Both the position numbers and the translations under genes were made by a program. A stretch of 64,000 nucleotides of DNA from Deroplatys truncata (lineage: Eukaryota; Arthropoda; Insecta; Mantodea; Mantidae). Position 1 is the stretch's first letter, and each line of letters begins with the position of its first letter. The notes below the pieces were generated by a model, which saw only the letters and a program-made list of their open reading frames with translations, had not been told where the DNA came from and ran no database searches. This document shows positions 35,585 to 46,862 of this stretch, piece by piece. The stretch spans positions 57,272,539 through 57,336,538 of the forward strand of contig CM060976.1 in assembly GCA_030765065.1 (NCBI GenBank). The letters run 5' to 3'.

Positions 35585-38500
35585 ATGTAGATCGCGTTAA
35601 AATACACAACTTATGTCATATACATCTTTATTGTTGAGTGAACCGTTTTCGAGATATTGCTTGTTATTTACTTAAATTTTCCAATAGTTATTTTCTCAAA
35701 TGGGAATTCGTTATTCATTTTTTTTTTGTCTTTGATATGCAAAGAGTATTAATCTGTGGCAAAAAGAATGGTACTGCACATAGCAACCAGCTATTAAGAG
35801 ATATGTATGTGCTTAAAGGCTACTGTTTTTCTATATTCCCCTTGTAAATATATTTTCCCTACATCTACAACAAAATTAGCAATAAAACAGAGTTTGCAAA
35901 TGTTTATCTCGATTAACATGAACTAGATGGGGAATAAGCGTTTGTAAAAATACTTTGTACAAGAGATGAGAAAAGTCATGTGAGTGTTACACATCAGATT
36001 TTTTTTATGTGTTTCAGTGGGTGAATAATAATTAGTTTTGTTGGTATCGTTATCACAGTACTGTTTCACTTGTGAAATCCCGTTCTCTTTGTATTAAAAA
36101 AAATGGCTCTAACGATTTTGATGAAAAATATCGTATGTTTAATATAATGTCGTGAGAAATGAAATGTATATCTCGAATTTATCTGGGAATGTCTCCAAAA
36201 GTATTCTTCATTGTGAACGTCTTTTTCATAACTGAAAAACCGTAAGAGATAGACAAAATTTTACTACACAAAAAATGTAGATCGCGTTAAAATACACATC
36301 TTATGTAATATACATTTTTGTTGTTGAGTGAACCGTTTTCGAGATATTGTTTGTTAATTTTCCAATATTTATTTTCTCAAATGGGACTTCGTTATTCATT
36401 TTTTTTTTGTCTTTGATATGCAAACAGTATTAATCTGTGGCAAAAAGAATGGTGTTGCACATAGCAACCAGCTATTAAGAGATATGTATGTGCTTAAAGG
36501 CTACTGTTTTTCTATATTCCCCTTGTAAATATATTTTCCCTACATCTACAACAAAATTAGCAATAAAACAGAGTTTGCAAATGTTTATCTCGATTAACAT
36601 GAACTAGATGGGGAATAAGCGTTTGTAAAAATACTTTGTACAAGAGATGAGAAAAGTCATGTGAGTGTTACACATCAGATTTTTTTTATGTGTTTCAGTG
36701 GGTGAATAATAATTAGTTTTGTTGGTATCGTTATCACAGTACTGTTTCACTTGTGAAATCCCGTTCTCTTTGTATTAAAAAAAAATGGCTCTAACGATTT
36801 TGATGAAAAATATCGTATGTTTAATATAATGTCGTGAGAAATGAAATGTATATCTCGAATTTTCTGGGAATGTCTCCAAAAGTATTCTTCATTGTGAACG
36901 TCTTTTTCATAACTGAAAAACCGTAAGAGATAGACAAAATTTTACTACACAAAAAATGTAGATCGCGTTAAAATACACATCTTATGTAATATACATTTTT
37001 GTTGTTGAGTGAACCGTTTTCGAGATATTGTTTGTTAATTTTCCAATATTTATTTTCTCAAATGGGACTTCGTTATTCATTTTTTTTTGTCTTTGATATG
37101 CAAACAGTATTAATCTGTGGCAAAAAGAATGGTGTTGCACATAGCAACCAGCTATTAAGAGATATGTATGTGCTTAAAGGCTACTGTTTTTCTATATTCC
37201 CCTTGTAAATATATTTTCCCCTACATCTACAAGAAAATTAGCAATAAAATAGAGTTTGCAAATGTTTATCTCGATTAACATGAACTAGATGGAGCATAAG
37301 CGTTTGTAAAAATACTTTGTACAAGAGTAGAGAACGTCATGTGAGTGTTACACATCAGATTTTTTTTTTATACAAGAAAATTAGCAATAAAATAGATTTT
37401 GCAAATGTTTATCTCGATTAACATGAACTAGATGGGGAATAAGCGTTTGTAAAAATACTTTGTACAAGAGTTGAGAAAGTCATGTGAGTGTTACACATCA
37501 GATTTTTTTTTTTGTTTCAGTGGTATCGTTATCACAGTACTGTTTCACTTGTGAAATCCCGTTCTCTTTGTATTAAAAAATGGCTCTAACGATTTTGATG
37601 AAAATATCATATATTTAAGATAATGTCGAGAGAAATGAAATGTATATCTCGAATTTTCTGGGAATGTCTCCAAAAGAATTCTTCATTGTGAACGACTTTT
37701 TCATAACTGATAAACCGTAAGAGATAGACAAAAGTTTGCTACACAAAAAATGTAGATCGCGTTAAAATACACAACTTATGCCATATACATTTATTTTGTT
37801 GAGTGAACCGTTTTTCGAGATATTGCTTGTTATTTCCTTTAAATTTTCCAATACTTATACTTTTTCTCAAATGCGTTATTCATTTTTACTTTCTCTACTA
37901 CGTATAGTAAGTAGGGGAAGTATTGCATTCCACCCAAAAATTCGATACCGAGATTTCACTCGAAATACATGTTTTGAGAATCACTGAATCCAGAAAAAAA
38001 AAAAAAAAAAAGCATTTTTGGAAACATGTCCGTGTGTGTGTCTGTCTGTGTGTCTGTGTGTCTGTGAACAGCATAACTCAAAAACGAACAGTCGGATAAA
38101 CACCAAACTTGGTATTTAGGTTCAGTATCTTCCAGAGATACGACATGAAGGTTTTCAAGAAAATCCCCCCACCCCAGACTACCCTTTACATGGAACATTT
38201 TTCGAAAATTTTAATTTTCTCAAAAACGGCTCTAACGATTTTGATTAAAACATCATATGTTTAAGATATTGTCATGTCAAATAAAATGTATATCTCGAAT
38301 TTTCTGGGAATGTCTCCAAAAATATTCTTCATTGTGAACGACTTTTGCATAACTGGTAAACCATAAGAGATAGACAAAATTTTACTACACAAAAAATGTA
38401 GATCGCGTTAAAATACACAACTTATGTCATATACGTTTCTTTTGTTGAGGGAACCGTTTTCGAGATATTGCTTGTTATTTCCTTAAATTTTCCAATACTT

Positions 38501-38672
38501 ATACTTTTTCTCAAATTCGTTTATTCATTTTTTTTATGTCCTGAACATGCAAACAGAATGGAATTCGCCACATAGCAACCAGCGTTAAAATATTTGACTA
38601 TCGCTTAAAAGCTACCAATTAGATTGTACAAGAGTAGAGAAAGTCATGTGAGTGTAACACATCAGTTTTTTT
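35585..38672 (+). repeat. Tandem Rep-A copies (right arm)
   Basis: Mirror of 27303-30390. Homopolymer runs before the GAATAACGAA-type block differ by a base or two from the left arm, which is why small open frames differ between the arms. Confidence 0.8.
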
Positions 38673-38679
38673 TTATACG

Positions 38680-38685
38680 CTACTA

Positions 38686-38721
<36 letters not shown>

Positions 38722-39090
38722 CGCGCGCGCGAGTACGTGCCTAGTATCCGTGCGCCACAAGCCAAAACGACGACGTTATAGAAAAACTTTATCATTTGCC
38801 TACCGGCCAGGGACAACCGCTAAAAAACCTGAAAAAAGCTCTAAGAGTATTCTAACGCTTACCGATCACGCCTACCAACCAGGGAAAACCTATGAAAAAG
38901 CAGAAAGAGCTTGCATTTGTTTACCATCCGCAGAAAACTCCCAAAAAAAAAAAAAAAAAAAAAAAAAACTAGTCATTTTAAAAAAAAAAAGGAAAAAGAC
39001 GAATAATATAAGTATGGTAGAAACAGCTTGCATTCGTCTACCAACCAGAGAAAACCCCCGAAACACTAGTTATTTAAAATTGCTGATGAG
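38680..39090 (+). repeat. Degenerate short repeats with (GT)n(GC)n tract (right arm)
   Basis: Mirror of 26890-27295. The dinucleotide tract differs in length between arms, so a longer open frame is seen here (158 codons from 38624). Confidence 0.6.
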
Positions 39091-39099
39091 TTCTGCATA

Positions 39100-41680
39100 G
39101 GCTTTTGCAAATGTTGTTGGTAGCAAAACTCACCTTTTCCATCACCTCCAACATACCCCACTCCCACACCTTTTTTCTTTCCACCAATCATAATCTCTCT
39201 TATTCTCGCCAATCAGCAACTTTCATTTGTTCCTTTCCACCAATAACGTCACTTCTTATTCCCACCAATCACAACTTCACACGTCACTTTCTGTTATACT
39301 TTTTATCCCTCGTTCGCCATCTTTCCCCCTCTTTCAGACCCCAACCGCCGCACAGTCAACGCCTCGCCGCTCCTTAACCTCAACTTCGTGCCTCCGCCAT
39401 CTTATTTAGTTCACATTTTTACCACCGCGCCTCTCATCTCTCAACCAGATTGCCTGCAAGAACAGATCTCGTTCATTCGCACCTCGACGGTTGCCTCGGC
39501 AGCAGCTACTGCCAACACCTACGTCGTACACGTTTTTGACCGCTTTCGACCGGCTTGAGAACCCTGCTCCTACGTACGCTAGCGACCATCACGATGGTCC
39601 AGTACCAGGTTTTGGTATAGTTAAATTACGCCTCTGCAAAGGGTGTCTGTACCGCTTTAAAAACCTAGGTATATCAGTGCGTAGTGATGTTGGTTGATCT
39701 TAAAGCTGGTTAAGCATTTTCAAAAACAGTTTGCTTTTATTTTTCCGCCTCGCGTGCCGCGCTTTTGGTGACGCATCCACACCGGTAACAGGTAAGTAAC
39801 ACACGCATAATTATTTTTCGGACCTGCTTGGCGTAGGAATATATCCTTTCGTGTTTTGGTACTGTAACCTCAAACCTCCTTACCCTCCTCTTGCGTCCGC
39901 CATCTTGTTTAGTTCTCACCGCATCTCCTTGTCGCAAACCCTCCGCCATTTTTAGTTCCCGCTATTTTAACCTCAAAATCTACTCTTCTAACCTCTTGCT
40001 ACCGCCATCTTCTTTTAGTTCCCATTCTCACCACCGCATCTCCTTACCCCCACCTCTTGCGACCGCCATGTTCACCACTAACCTCCAACTTTCCTCGTCC
40101 TTAAACCTCTTGTCTCAACCACCTTGTTTAGTTCCCATTTTCGCCACCGCATCTCATATCGCCCCATCTCTCTATCCACTCAAGAAAACTACCATCCAAC
40201 GTTCAAAAATTGCTGATCAGTTCACGACAGGCTTTTGCAAATCTTGTTGCTAGCAAAACTTACCTTTCCCATCACCTCCAACATACCCCACTCCTTTTTC
40301 TTTCCACCAATCATAACCTCTCTTATTCTTACCAATCAGCAACTTTCATTTGCTCCTTTCCACCAATAAAATCACTTCTTATTCCCACCAATCACAACTT
40401 CACACGTCACTTTCTGTTACACTTTTTATCCCTCGCTCCCCATCTTTTCCCTCTTTCAGTCCCGACCTCCGCACAGACAACACCTCGCCGCTGCTCACAT
40501 CTCCGAACCAAATTGCCGGCGAGAACAGATCTCGTTTATTCACACCTCGACGGTTGACTCGACAGCAGCTACTGCGAACACCTACGTCGTACACGTTTTT
40601 GACCGCTTTCGACCGGCTTGAGAACCCTGCTCCTACGTACGCTAGCGACCATCACGATGGTCCAGTACCAGGTTTTTGGTATAGTTAAATTACGCCTCTG
40701 CAAAGGGTGTCTGTACCGCTTTAAAAACCTAGGTATATCAGTGCGTAGTGATGTTGGTTGATCTTAAAGCTGGTTAAGCATTTTCAAAAACAGTTTGCTT
40801 TTATTTTTTCGCGTCGCGTGCCGCGCTTTTGGTGACGCATCCACACCGGTAACAGGTAAGTAACACACGCATAATTATTTTTCGGACCTGCTTGGCGTAG
40901 GAATATATCCTTTCATGTTTTGGTACTGTAACCTCAAACCTCCTTTCCCACCTCTTGCGTCCGCCATCTTGTTTAGTTCTCACCGCATCTCCTTGTCGCA
41001 GACCCTCCGCCATTTTTAGTTCCCGCTATTTTAACCTCAAAATCTACTCTTCTAACCTCTTGCTACCGCCATCTTCTTTTAGTTCCCATTCTCACCACCG
41101 CGTCTCCTTACCCCCACCTCTTGCGACCGCCGTGTTCACCACTAACCTCCAAATTTCCTCGTCCTTAAACCTCTTGTCTCAACAACCTTGTCTAGTTCCC
41201 ATTTTCGCCACCGCATCTCATATCGCCCCCATCTCTCTATCCACTCAAGAAAACTACCATCCGACGTTCAAAAATTGCTGATCAGTTCAAGACAGGCTTT
41301 TGCAAATCTTGCTGCTAGCAAAACTCACCTTTCCCATCACCTCCAACATACCCCACTCCCACAACTTTTTCTTTTCCACCAATCATAATCCCTCTTATTC
41401 CTACCAATCAACAACTCTCATTTGTTCCTTTCCACCAATAAAATCACTTCTTACTCCCACCAATCACAACTTCACACGTCACTTTCTGTTACACTTTTTA
41501 TCCCTCGCTCCCCATCTTTACCCCTCTTTCAGTACCGACCTCCGCACAGACAACACCTCGCCACCCAGCTCCTCTCCATCACGCGAACTCCATACTCCTC
41601 CATCTCCCTTCCTCCATCTCCCACCCCAAATTAACGAACCAATCAAAACACTACACGTCACTTCCTCAATTCTTCCAACT
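39100..41680 (+). repeat. 1,064-bp tandem units with CCAAT-rich cassettes (right arm)
   Basis: Mirror of 24300-26875. The donors AACAG then GTAAGT fall at 39792 and 40855, one unit apart. All cassettes read outward from the palindrome centre. Confidence 0.8.
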
Positions 41681-41681
41681 C

Positions 41682-41831
41682 GTCCCGGATGAGCCAACCG
41701 ATTTAACGATAATCCTAACGCTCAGGGCGCTTTTCAAACTTACCGCCGCCGCCGTCGCACGCAGCGACACTAGCGACACTAGCGCCCCTAGCGGCAGGAT
41801 TATCGTTAAAAACAATTGGCTCATCCGGGAC
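41682..41831. mobile_element. 150-bp MITE-like terminus, right end of palindrome
   Basis: Mirror of 24145-24294. Immediately outside are CTAT then TA and a unique flank. Confidence 0.75.
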
Positions 41832-41839
41832 TATTACTC

Positions 41840-42451
41840 AGCCCACGCAACAACTCACTAAAGCAAACTAGGCTGTCCAAATGACCTAGTATTATTTCCA
41901 TGTATTTCATATAGAAGATTTGTTCATTTTCGAGAATTTACAATTAAAACTAGCAGCTGATACCTTGCATGTAGCCTTCTTATGTTACGTTGATTCTGTC
42001 ACAGGAATTTTTTGGGTGGGTTTCGGCATGAGGTTTACTTTTGTAGGAAATTGTGAAAAATACTGTCCTGTCTGTAAATGCGATACTTTTATTTTAAAAA
42101 GGTGGTCTGCTGTTTTATCAATGACATTAGTAAACATTTTAGAGTATTTTTAAACATAAAAGTAAACGAAAACTGAAAATATTGTCATTTAAATGAGAAA
42201 CTTAGACGTCTATCATTTTAAAAGAGAAAATACTTAAACGTTGTGTAATTTATTGATCACGACCTATTTGTTTTAAATTACATAACCTTTAGACTTTTTC
42301 TTGAAAACATTCTCGAAGAATAATTAGCATTAAAATGTTTTTCAGAATGCTTTATTCTTTTGATACTGTAATTTAATGTATCCTGTGGCAGTCGTCTAAT
42401 AATACAGAAGAAGTGCGATTCCCAACCCAACTAACCTCTGAATTAACTTAC
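41840..42451. other. Intron DNA between palindrome and CUB1 exon
   Basis: Nothing recognised. The frame at 41920-42153 has no family features. Confidence 0.4.
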
Positions 42452-42709
42452 CTGTAGGTGAAGGTATCACTTCATACACTGCTGCGAAACCTTTGCCCTC
42501 GATGGTGTCATCAGAGTTGAATCGTAACCAAAGATAACGTGAAGAGGAATAGATCATATCAGGGAAGGTGTTGCCGCAGTACGCGCCGATGCGCTTATTG
42601 TAGCCATGGCCACCGTCTCGAACCTCCAGGTAATCATATGAACAGTTAAGGTGATACTCCAGGTCAAACTGGTCTCTGAAGTCCAGTTTTATTAGCTCCC
42701 CGGGCCCCG
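42452..42709 (-). CDS. Neto: Neto homologue, exon encoding the second part of CUB1
   Basis: The 258-bp minus-strand exon has acceptor TTTGTTTCAG and donor CACCTACAG then GTAAGT, is in phase 1 at both ends, and encodes 85 full codons. It encodes most of a CUB domain: GPGELIKLDFRDQFDLE.., NCSYDYLEVRDGGHGY, IGAYCGNTFPD, SSSRYLWLRFNSDDTIEGKG, FAAVYEVIPSPT. The C..DYLEVRDG..., YCG, S..LW..F.SD..(I)EG.GF.A.Y order and the trailing P.P match CUB1 of vertebrate NETO1/2, where an intron enters at the same place. CUB domains are extracellular and contact receptor subunits. The acidic residues of the usual calcium site (Y-D.. and D..) are retained. The exon with the first half of CUB1 was not found upstream. 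Confidence 0.9.
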
Positions 42710-43159
42710 CTGAAACAAAAGAATAATCATTTAATGAATATCAATCTTGGGATGAATTATTATGCATTAATAATTCTAGTAGACAATATATTTGAAGGCT
42801 ATTTCAATTGAAGGAATATTAAATAATACCATTAAACAGCAAAATGCTTTCTTTATGGTTAAAGGACAGGCAATACTGAAATAACATAGTTTTTGTTGCC
42901 AGTCTACTGTAGGCATAACATTCTTTCCTCTCATATTTCGGACCTAGGTTCTAATCCCGACAGGATCCATTTGCTAGTTGATGGCATATTCCGGACTTTT
43001 CTTGGTCCATTAGCCTTTCAGATATCAAAGTTCATTTGTTGCTTTTATTCCATACGTTCAGATTAAAGAACATAAAAAAGTATGCCGAAATATGTCGAAA
43101 ATTTGTGAAGGCATAGTTTTGTAGCCGCAATTACGCCCAAATTAAAATTCGTACACAGC

Positions 43160-43590
43160 GGATATACGGGCGAGATGGTAATGTGTGCAACTCGCATTCG
43201 GGGGGTCCCGGGTTCAATTCGGGTAACCGCCCACTCTGACCCACGGGTTTTTTGTGGTTTCCCCGGCGAATGCTAGGGCAGTTCATCTTCTGGCACGACT
43301 TTCCTGCCCCTTATTTCATGTACCCATCATCTCCTTTATTTTCATCTTTTTTAGGGTTATAGGTCCAGGCGGCGGTGTTCAGCGGGTTGCGGTTGGACGG
43401 TGAATGTGCGCATTGCAGTGGTTTCTTCTATGGCGTCCTCGTGGGACTGCTAAGTTAGGACCCGCCTCCGATTGGCTCCACCAGGGTGGGACTACAGGGG
43501 GGTTGGGAGGCTTGTGGGTAGGCCCGGACGCAGTCGGATGTGTTTGAACTGTAAACGTCAAGGGACTCGTCCATGCTTGCGCCCTCGCCA
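43160..43590 (+). mobile_element. Long tRNA-derived SINE, copy A
   Basis: The tRNA-like head includes GGGCGAGATGGTAATGTGTG and a B box in CCCGGGTTCAATTCGGG. It is followed by GTGGTTTCCCCGGCGAATGC and a roughly 350-bp body ending CATGCTTGCGCCC. 52664-53075 is a second copy with the same order and end. The open frames here are not genes. Confidence 0.8.
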
Positions 43591-43829
43591 TTCGAATCGG
43601 GTCGTCCTTTGGGTCTCTCCCCTCATTCCTCCCTCCCAGGGGTCACGGTGGAAGCAAAAAGGGCCGTTGTGAACTACTTGCGGTGCTCTGCCCCGATTGC
43701 GAGACCTATTCGTTCGACACCTTTAACTTCCTACCCAGATATATGATTGCAATCCAGCTAGTGCAAGCGAATATTTCTTCTTTCATACCAAGCGTGAATA
43801 GATAGGGTTTAAAAGTTGAATTCATTACT

Positions 43830-43895
43830 ATTGGCGGGACTGAATCCACCGGTTTTCGACTTCTCGTATTGGTTCTCTACCACTGAGCTACACGA
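43830..43895 (-). repeat. tRNA-like A-box remnant
   Basis: On the minus strand it reads GTGTAGCTCAGTGGTAGAGA, a near-perfect tRNA D arm and A box. A weaker T-arm-like GGTGGATTCAGTCCCGCC follows. The anticodon stem does not fold well, so a SINE head or tRNA pseudogene is more likely than a working tRNA. Confidence 0.45.
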
Positions 43896-43999
43896 AGACG
43901 AATGCTTCTAATTGGTTTATTTTGTGTAATTGAGACTATATAAATACGACAGTTTAGGTTGTGGGTCTTGGAAACGCATAATAATCCAGGAGTAGGGAA

Positions 44000-45330
44000 T
44001 CTTCACAGAAAGGTAATATATTTGGTTTGAGTCCCGACTGTGGCGATATATTTTTACATCTGAATCAAACTTTCAGCTAGTGAAAAGCGTTTTCAGATGA
44101 ATCATTTAGGAAGGAATTAAAGCAGGGAGGTATACTTATTTCTTACTTGCATTGCATTTCGAGCATACAGAATATATCTTTACCACCCATAGGGGATTTT
44201 GGTCTCCATTACGCCCGGCTGCCCTCCCGGCTCTGCCTGGGGTTTGGTGTCCGACCATCGCAAGAGGCATAATCGGTCCAATATTTTACTAGAAGACGGT
44301 ATATGGAGAGAGGTACTGAAATGACATTCTGATTACGATTTCTAATCAGCTGACGCAGGAAGAGAAATTATATGGGTGGTTTTAAAAACATTTCGCCATT
44401 ACTCATCAGAGGAAACTATGCAGGACTTCAGAGTAAAACTTTTTCCACTCGCGCAGTATTTTGCTCCTAGCCACTGCACTGTGAATGGTTTCTTTTGTCA
44501 ATGAATGAAGGTTTAATTCACCCACTGGTTCTGTTCTTTTCCAAGGCGTGGTGGCACTTAAAATGGTCATGCGAACTAATAAACAAGTAAATAAATAAAA
44601 ATCTGTAAGACTAAACCGTGGTAGCTAATTCCTTAAACCAGGGCTAATATTCCAAATCCTTATAGTTTACTCACTTTTTTCTTAATACATTTACAACACA
44701 CTATTTTACAGATATATATATATATATATAAAACTAATAACCATACTAAATTAAGTAGCTTTAAGTAAATAAGTAAACAAGTGAATAAAATAAAATATAA
44801 ATATTAATAAGCAATAAAAATATAAAATAAATTAAATCAAAATAAAATAAATTCCATTCAAAATAATATACAGCCGTTAAAAGTTACATTAATTACACAT
44901 TACTGTATTAAAACATTAAACATAAACAAAATGAATGAACAATTAAGATATAAAATTCATAAATAAATTTAAAATACGTTTACAATTAACAAAATACCTC
45001 CTCGCCCAACACAACACAACTACCATTTCATTATTACTTATTACATTTACATATGGCATTCAAGTAAAATTTATAATTATTTTATTTTCAATTTTAAAAT
45101 TTGATATTTTAACTATTCAATTTCATATATATATGTATTATTGTTTATCAATAAACAATTTTAATGTAATAAATGCTTTAACATTTATTTAATTTGTAAT
45201 TATTTCATCGTTTTATATTTCTGAACATCCACATCGTATACAAGAAGTCCCTCATTACGACATGAAAATTGGAGTTTGATGTGCTGTTAGCGCAAGACAC
45301 ATAATTTGAGATTTCAAGCACCTTTTTGTA
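44000..45330. other. AT-rich intron DNA with (TA)n
   Basis: Apart from a (TA)n tract at about 44712-44731 and a B-box-like GGTTTGAGTCCC at about 44024, nothing is recognised. 44700-45240 is extremely AT-rich. Confidence 0.4.
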
Positions 45331-45339
45331 AGATATAAC

Positions 45340-45875
45340 GTATGACCAGGAGCGGAGGAGGACCTAGTACCACGACCTAACGAGATCGGTTTGTCTAGTC
45401 TCCCAAAGGAGACAGAGGGCGTCCGGATCAGGAGGCATAACAGCAGAGAGCGGTGTCCCTACGTTTTCGAGGTTGAAATCCCCGGTGGCAGTTGGTACAA
45501 CTGGATCCCCTCCCCCTGCAGTCTTGCACACCCACTGGGGGGGCCCGTGACTATGAGACAGCCCCCATTCCGCGGACGGACCTTTACGAAGAACATCCTT
45601 TTATCCTATCATGCAACGCTAAGACTCCCGCGGACACTTGTAACGCTGAAAACACCAAGCAGATGAAAGGCGAACTGAAATGAGAAAGGAGGTGAAATAG
45701 AGGGACAGGACATTCGGAGAATGTAATTAACCTTCCCAGCATTCGTCTAGTGGCCCGGAGAAATCCCAAAAAAAACCATGGATCAGAAAGATGGTCGGCG
45801 GGAATCGAACCCATGATATCCCGAATACGAGGCACGCGCGCTACCGCCTGCTCACCCCGTTCGGTGTTAGGTAAG
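45340..45875 (-). mobile_element. Long tRNA-derived SINE, diverged relative of copies A and B
   Basis: On the minus strand the head reads GGTGAGCAGGCGGTAGCGCG with a B box in GGGTTCGATTCCCG. It continues as CCATGGTTTTTTTTGGGATT and GACGAATGCTGGGAAGG. That spacing and wording parallel the GTGGTTTCCCCGG..GAATGCTAGGG of copy A, so they share an origin. The body runs to about 45340. Confidence 0.75.
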
Positions 45876-46220
45876 TCTTATACACGTTCTAAGAATGGAA
45901 GTTTAGGTACGGGGAATGCCGGCTCCTGCTTGCCCAGCCCCGCCAGCGAAAACCCCGTTTGAGCGGCAAACTAATGATTCTAAACACATGTGTATCTCCC
46001 CAGATCAAATAGTCTGCTTTTAGTTGTGGGCTAGCCTCAAGGATAAAGTATATAAACAAGTCCTCACTCTTGGAAAAATACACGGAAGAACATGCAACAT
46101 GCAATCAGAAACATTATAGTGTCGGAACTAAATATGTCAGTCGCGATGAGTTTACCAGGTGCGGTGCCTGTTTTTTATAGCAAGGATACATTTCCATTTA
46201 CTGTAAAATAATGGTACCTA

Positions 46221-46862
46221 AAGTGTATTTAAATTATATTCGAACCCACTCACGGCCTCTCTCTACTCCGCAAGACAGCCGGCATCGCCGGGGACTAAAA
46301 TCCATAATAGACGCTGGAAATGTTGACCTTCTGCCCTGAAAAAGGCAGCATATTCGCTCACTCTCCGAAGCTCAGCAGCAGGAATTCTTGTGATTTCCTG
46401 CACAATGTTTTCTCTAAGTTCCTGTAGTGTGCGAGGATTGGAACGATACACTTTGTCATTTAAAGAACCCCATAAATAAAAATCACAACTCCTTAGGACA
46501 AGAGAACGAGGGGGCCACAAATCAAAACTAATTATTCTGTCATCAAACACCTCTCTTATTGCATGTAATGATTCGGCAGCCGTATGTGCTGTTGCAGAAT
46601 CTTGCTGGAACCAACCATACGATTTCTCTTCTTCTGTCAAGCGATTGCAAAATGGCCTCAGAATTAATCTCAGATATCGCTCTGCATTTATTGTTTCATC
46701 AAAGAATATGGGCCCTATTATTCTTCTAGCACTTATCGCACACCACACTCCAATTTTCTGATCTAATGAGGCGTTTCATCACAAGAATTTCCCTGCCGAC
46801 TGCCGCCTGTCTCGCGCAGTAGACAGACGCCGCGAGTGGATTCGAATATAATTTAACTACCC
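46221..46862 (-). mobile_element. 642-bp TIR transposon with truncated DDE transposase
   Basis: Inverted ends of about 70 bp match (TTAAATTATATTCGAA-CCAC, then CGGC-TCT-TCTAC). TA lies at 46219-46220 and 46863-46864. The minus-strand frame runs from about 46782 to 46263: DQKIGVWCAISARRIIGPIF, GWFQQDSATAHTA, WPPRS, CDFYLWGSLNDKVY, EITRIPAAELRRV. This is the C-terminal half of the insect IS630/Tc1-mariner group that usually begins with DUF4817. The usual SPDLSPCDF appears as SLVLRSCDF, so one conserved aspartate is lost. The N-terminal half is deleted, so this is a non-autonomous copy. Confidence 0.85.

Larger units (their letters stand above)
24138..41838. repeat. Giant 17.7-kb near-perfect palindrome in the Neto intron
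   Basis: Left arm 24138-32971 and right arm 33001-41838 are reverse complements. The spacer is 29 bp (32972-33000). Mirror positions sum to 65970-65972 near the centre and 65976 at the ends, so the arms differ in length by only a few bases. The length differences I could place are in homopolymers, a poly-T tract and (CG)n(CA)n. One substitution was found at 30707 versus 35263. Outside the last MITE base the symmetry runs only seven more bases and includes a TA on each side (24140-24141, 41835-41836). Neto exons on either side stand in the right order and strand, so the flanks belong together. Confidence 0.95.

Noticed and set aside
24137-41839. A 6-8 bp target duplication as in Polintons or hAT elements
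   Set aside because: Flanks share only TA in direct orientation; the CAGCCCA seen on both sides is at different distances from the ends.
43379-43672. Open frames inside the long SINE
   Set aside because: They lie in a GC-rich SINE body that is also present at 52664 without a conserved frame.
43830-43895. Functional tRNA gene
   Set aside because: The D arm is excellent but the anticodon and T arms do not fold properly.
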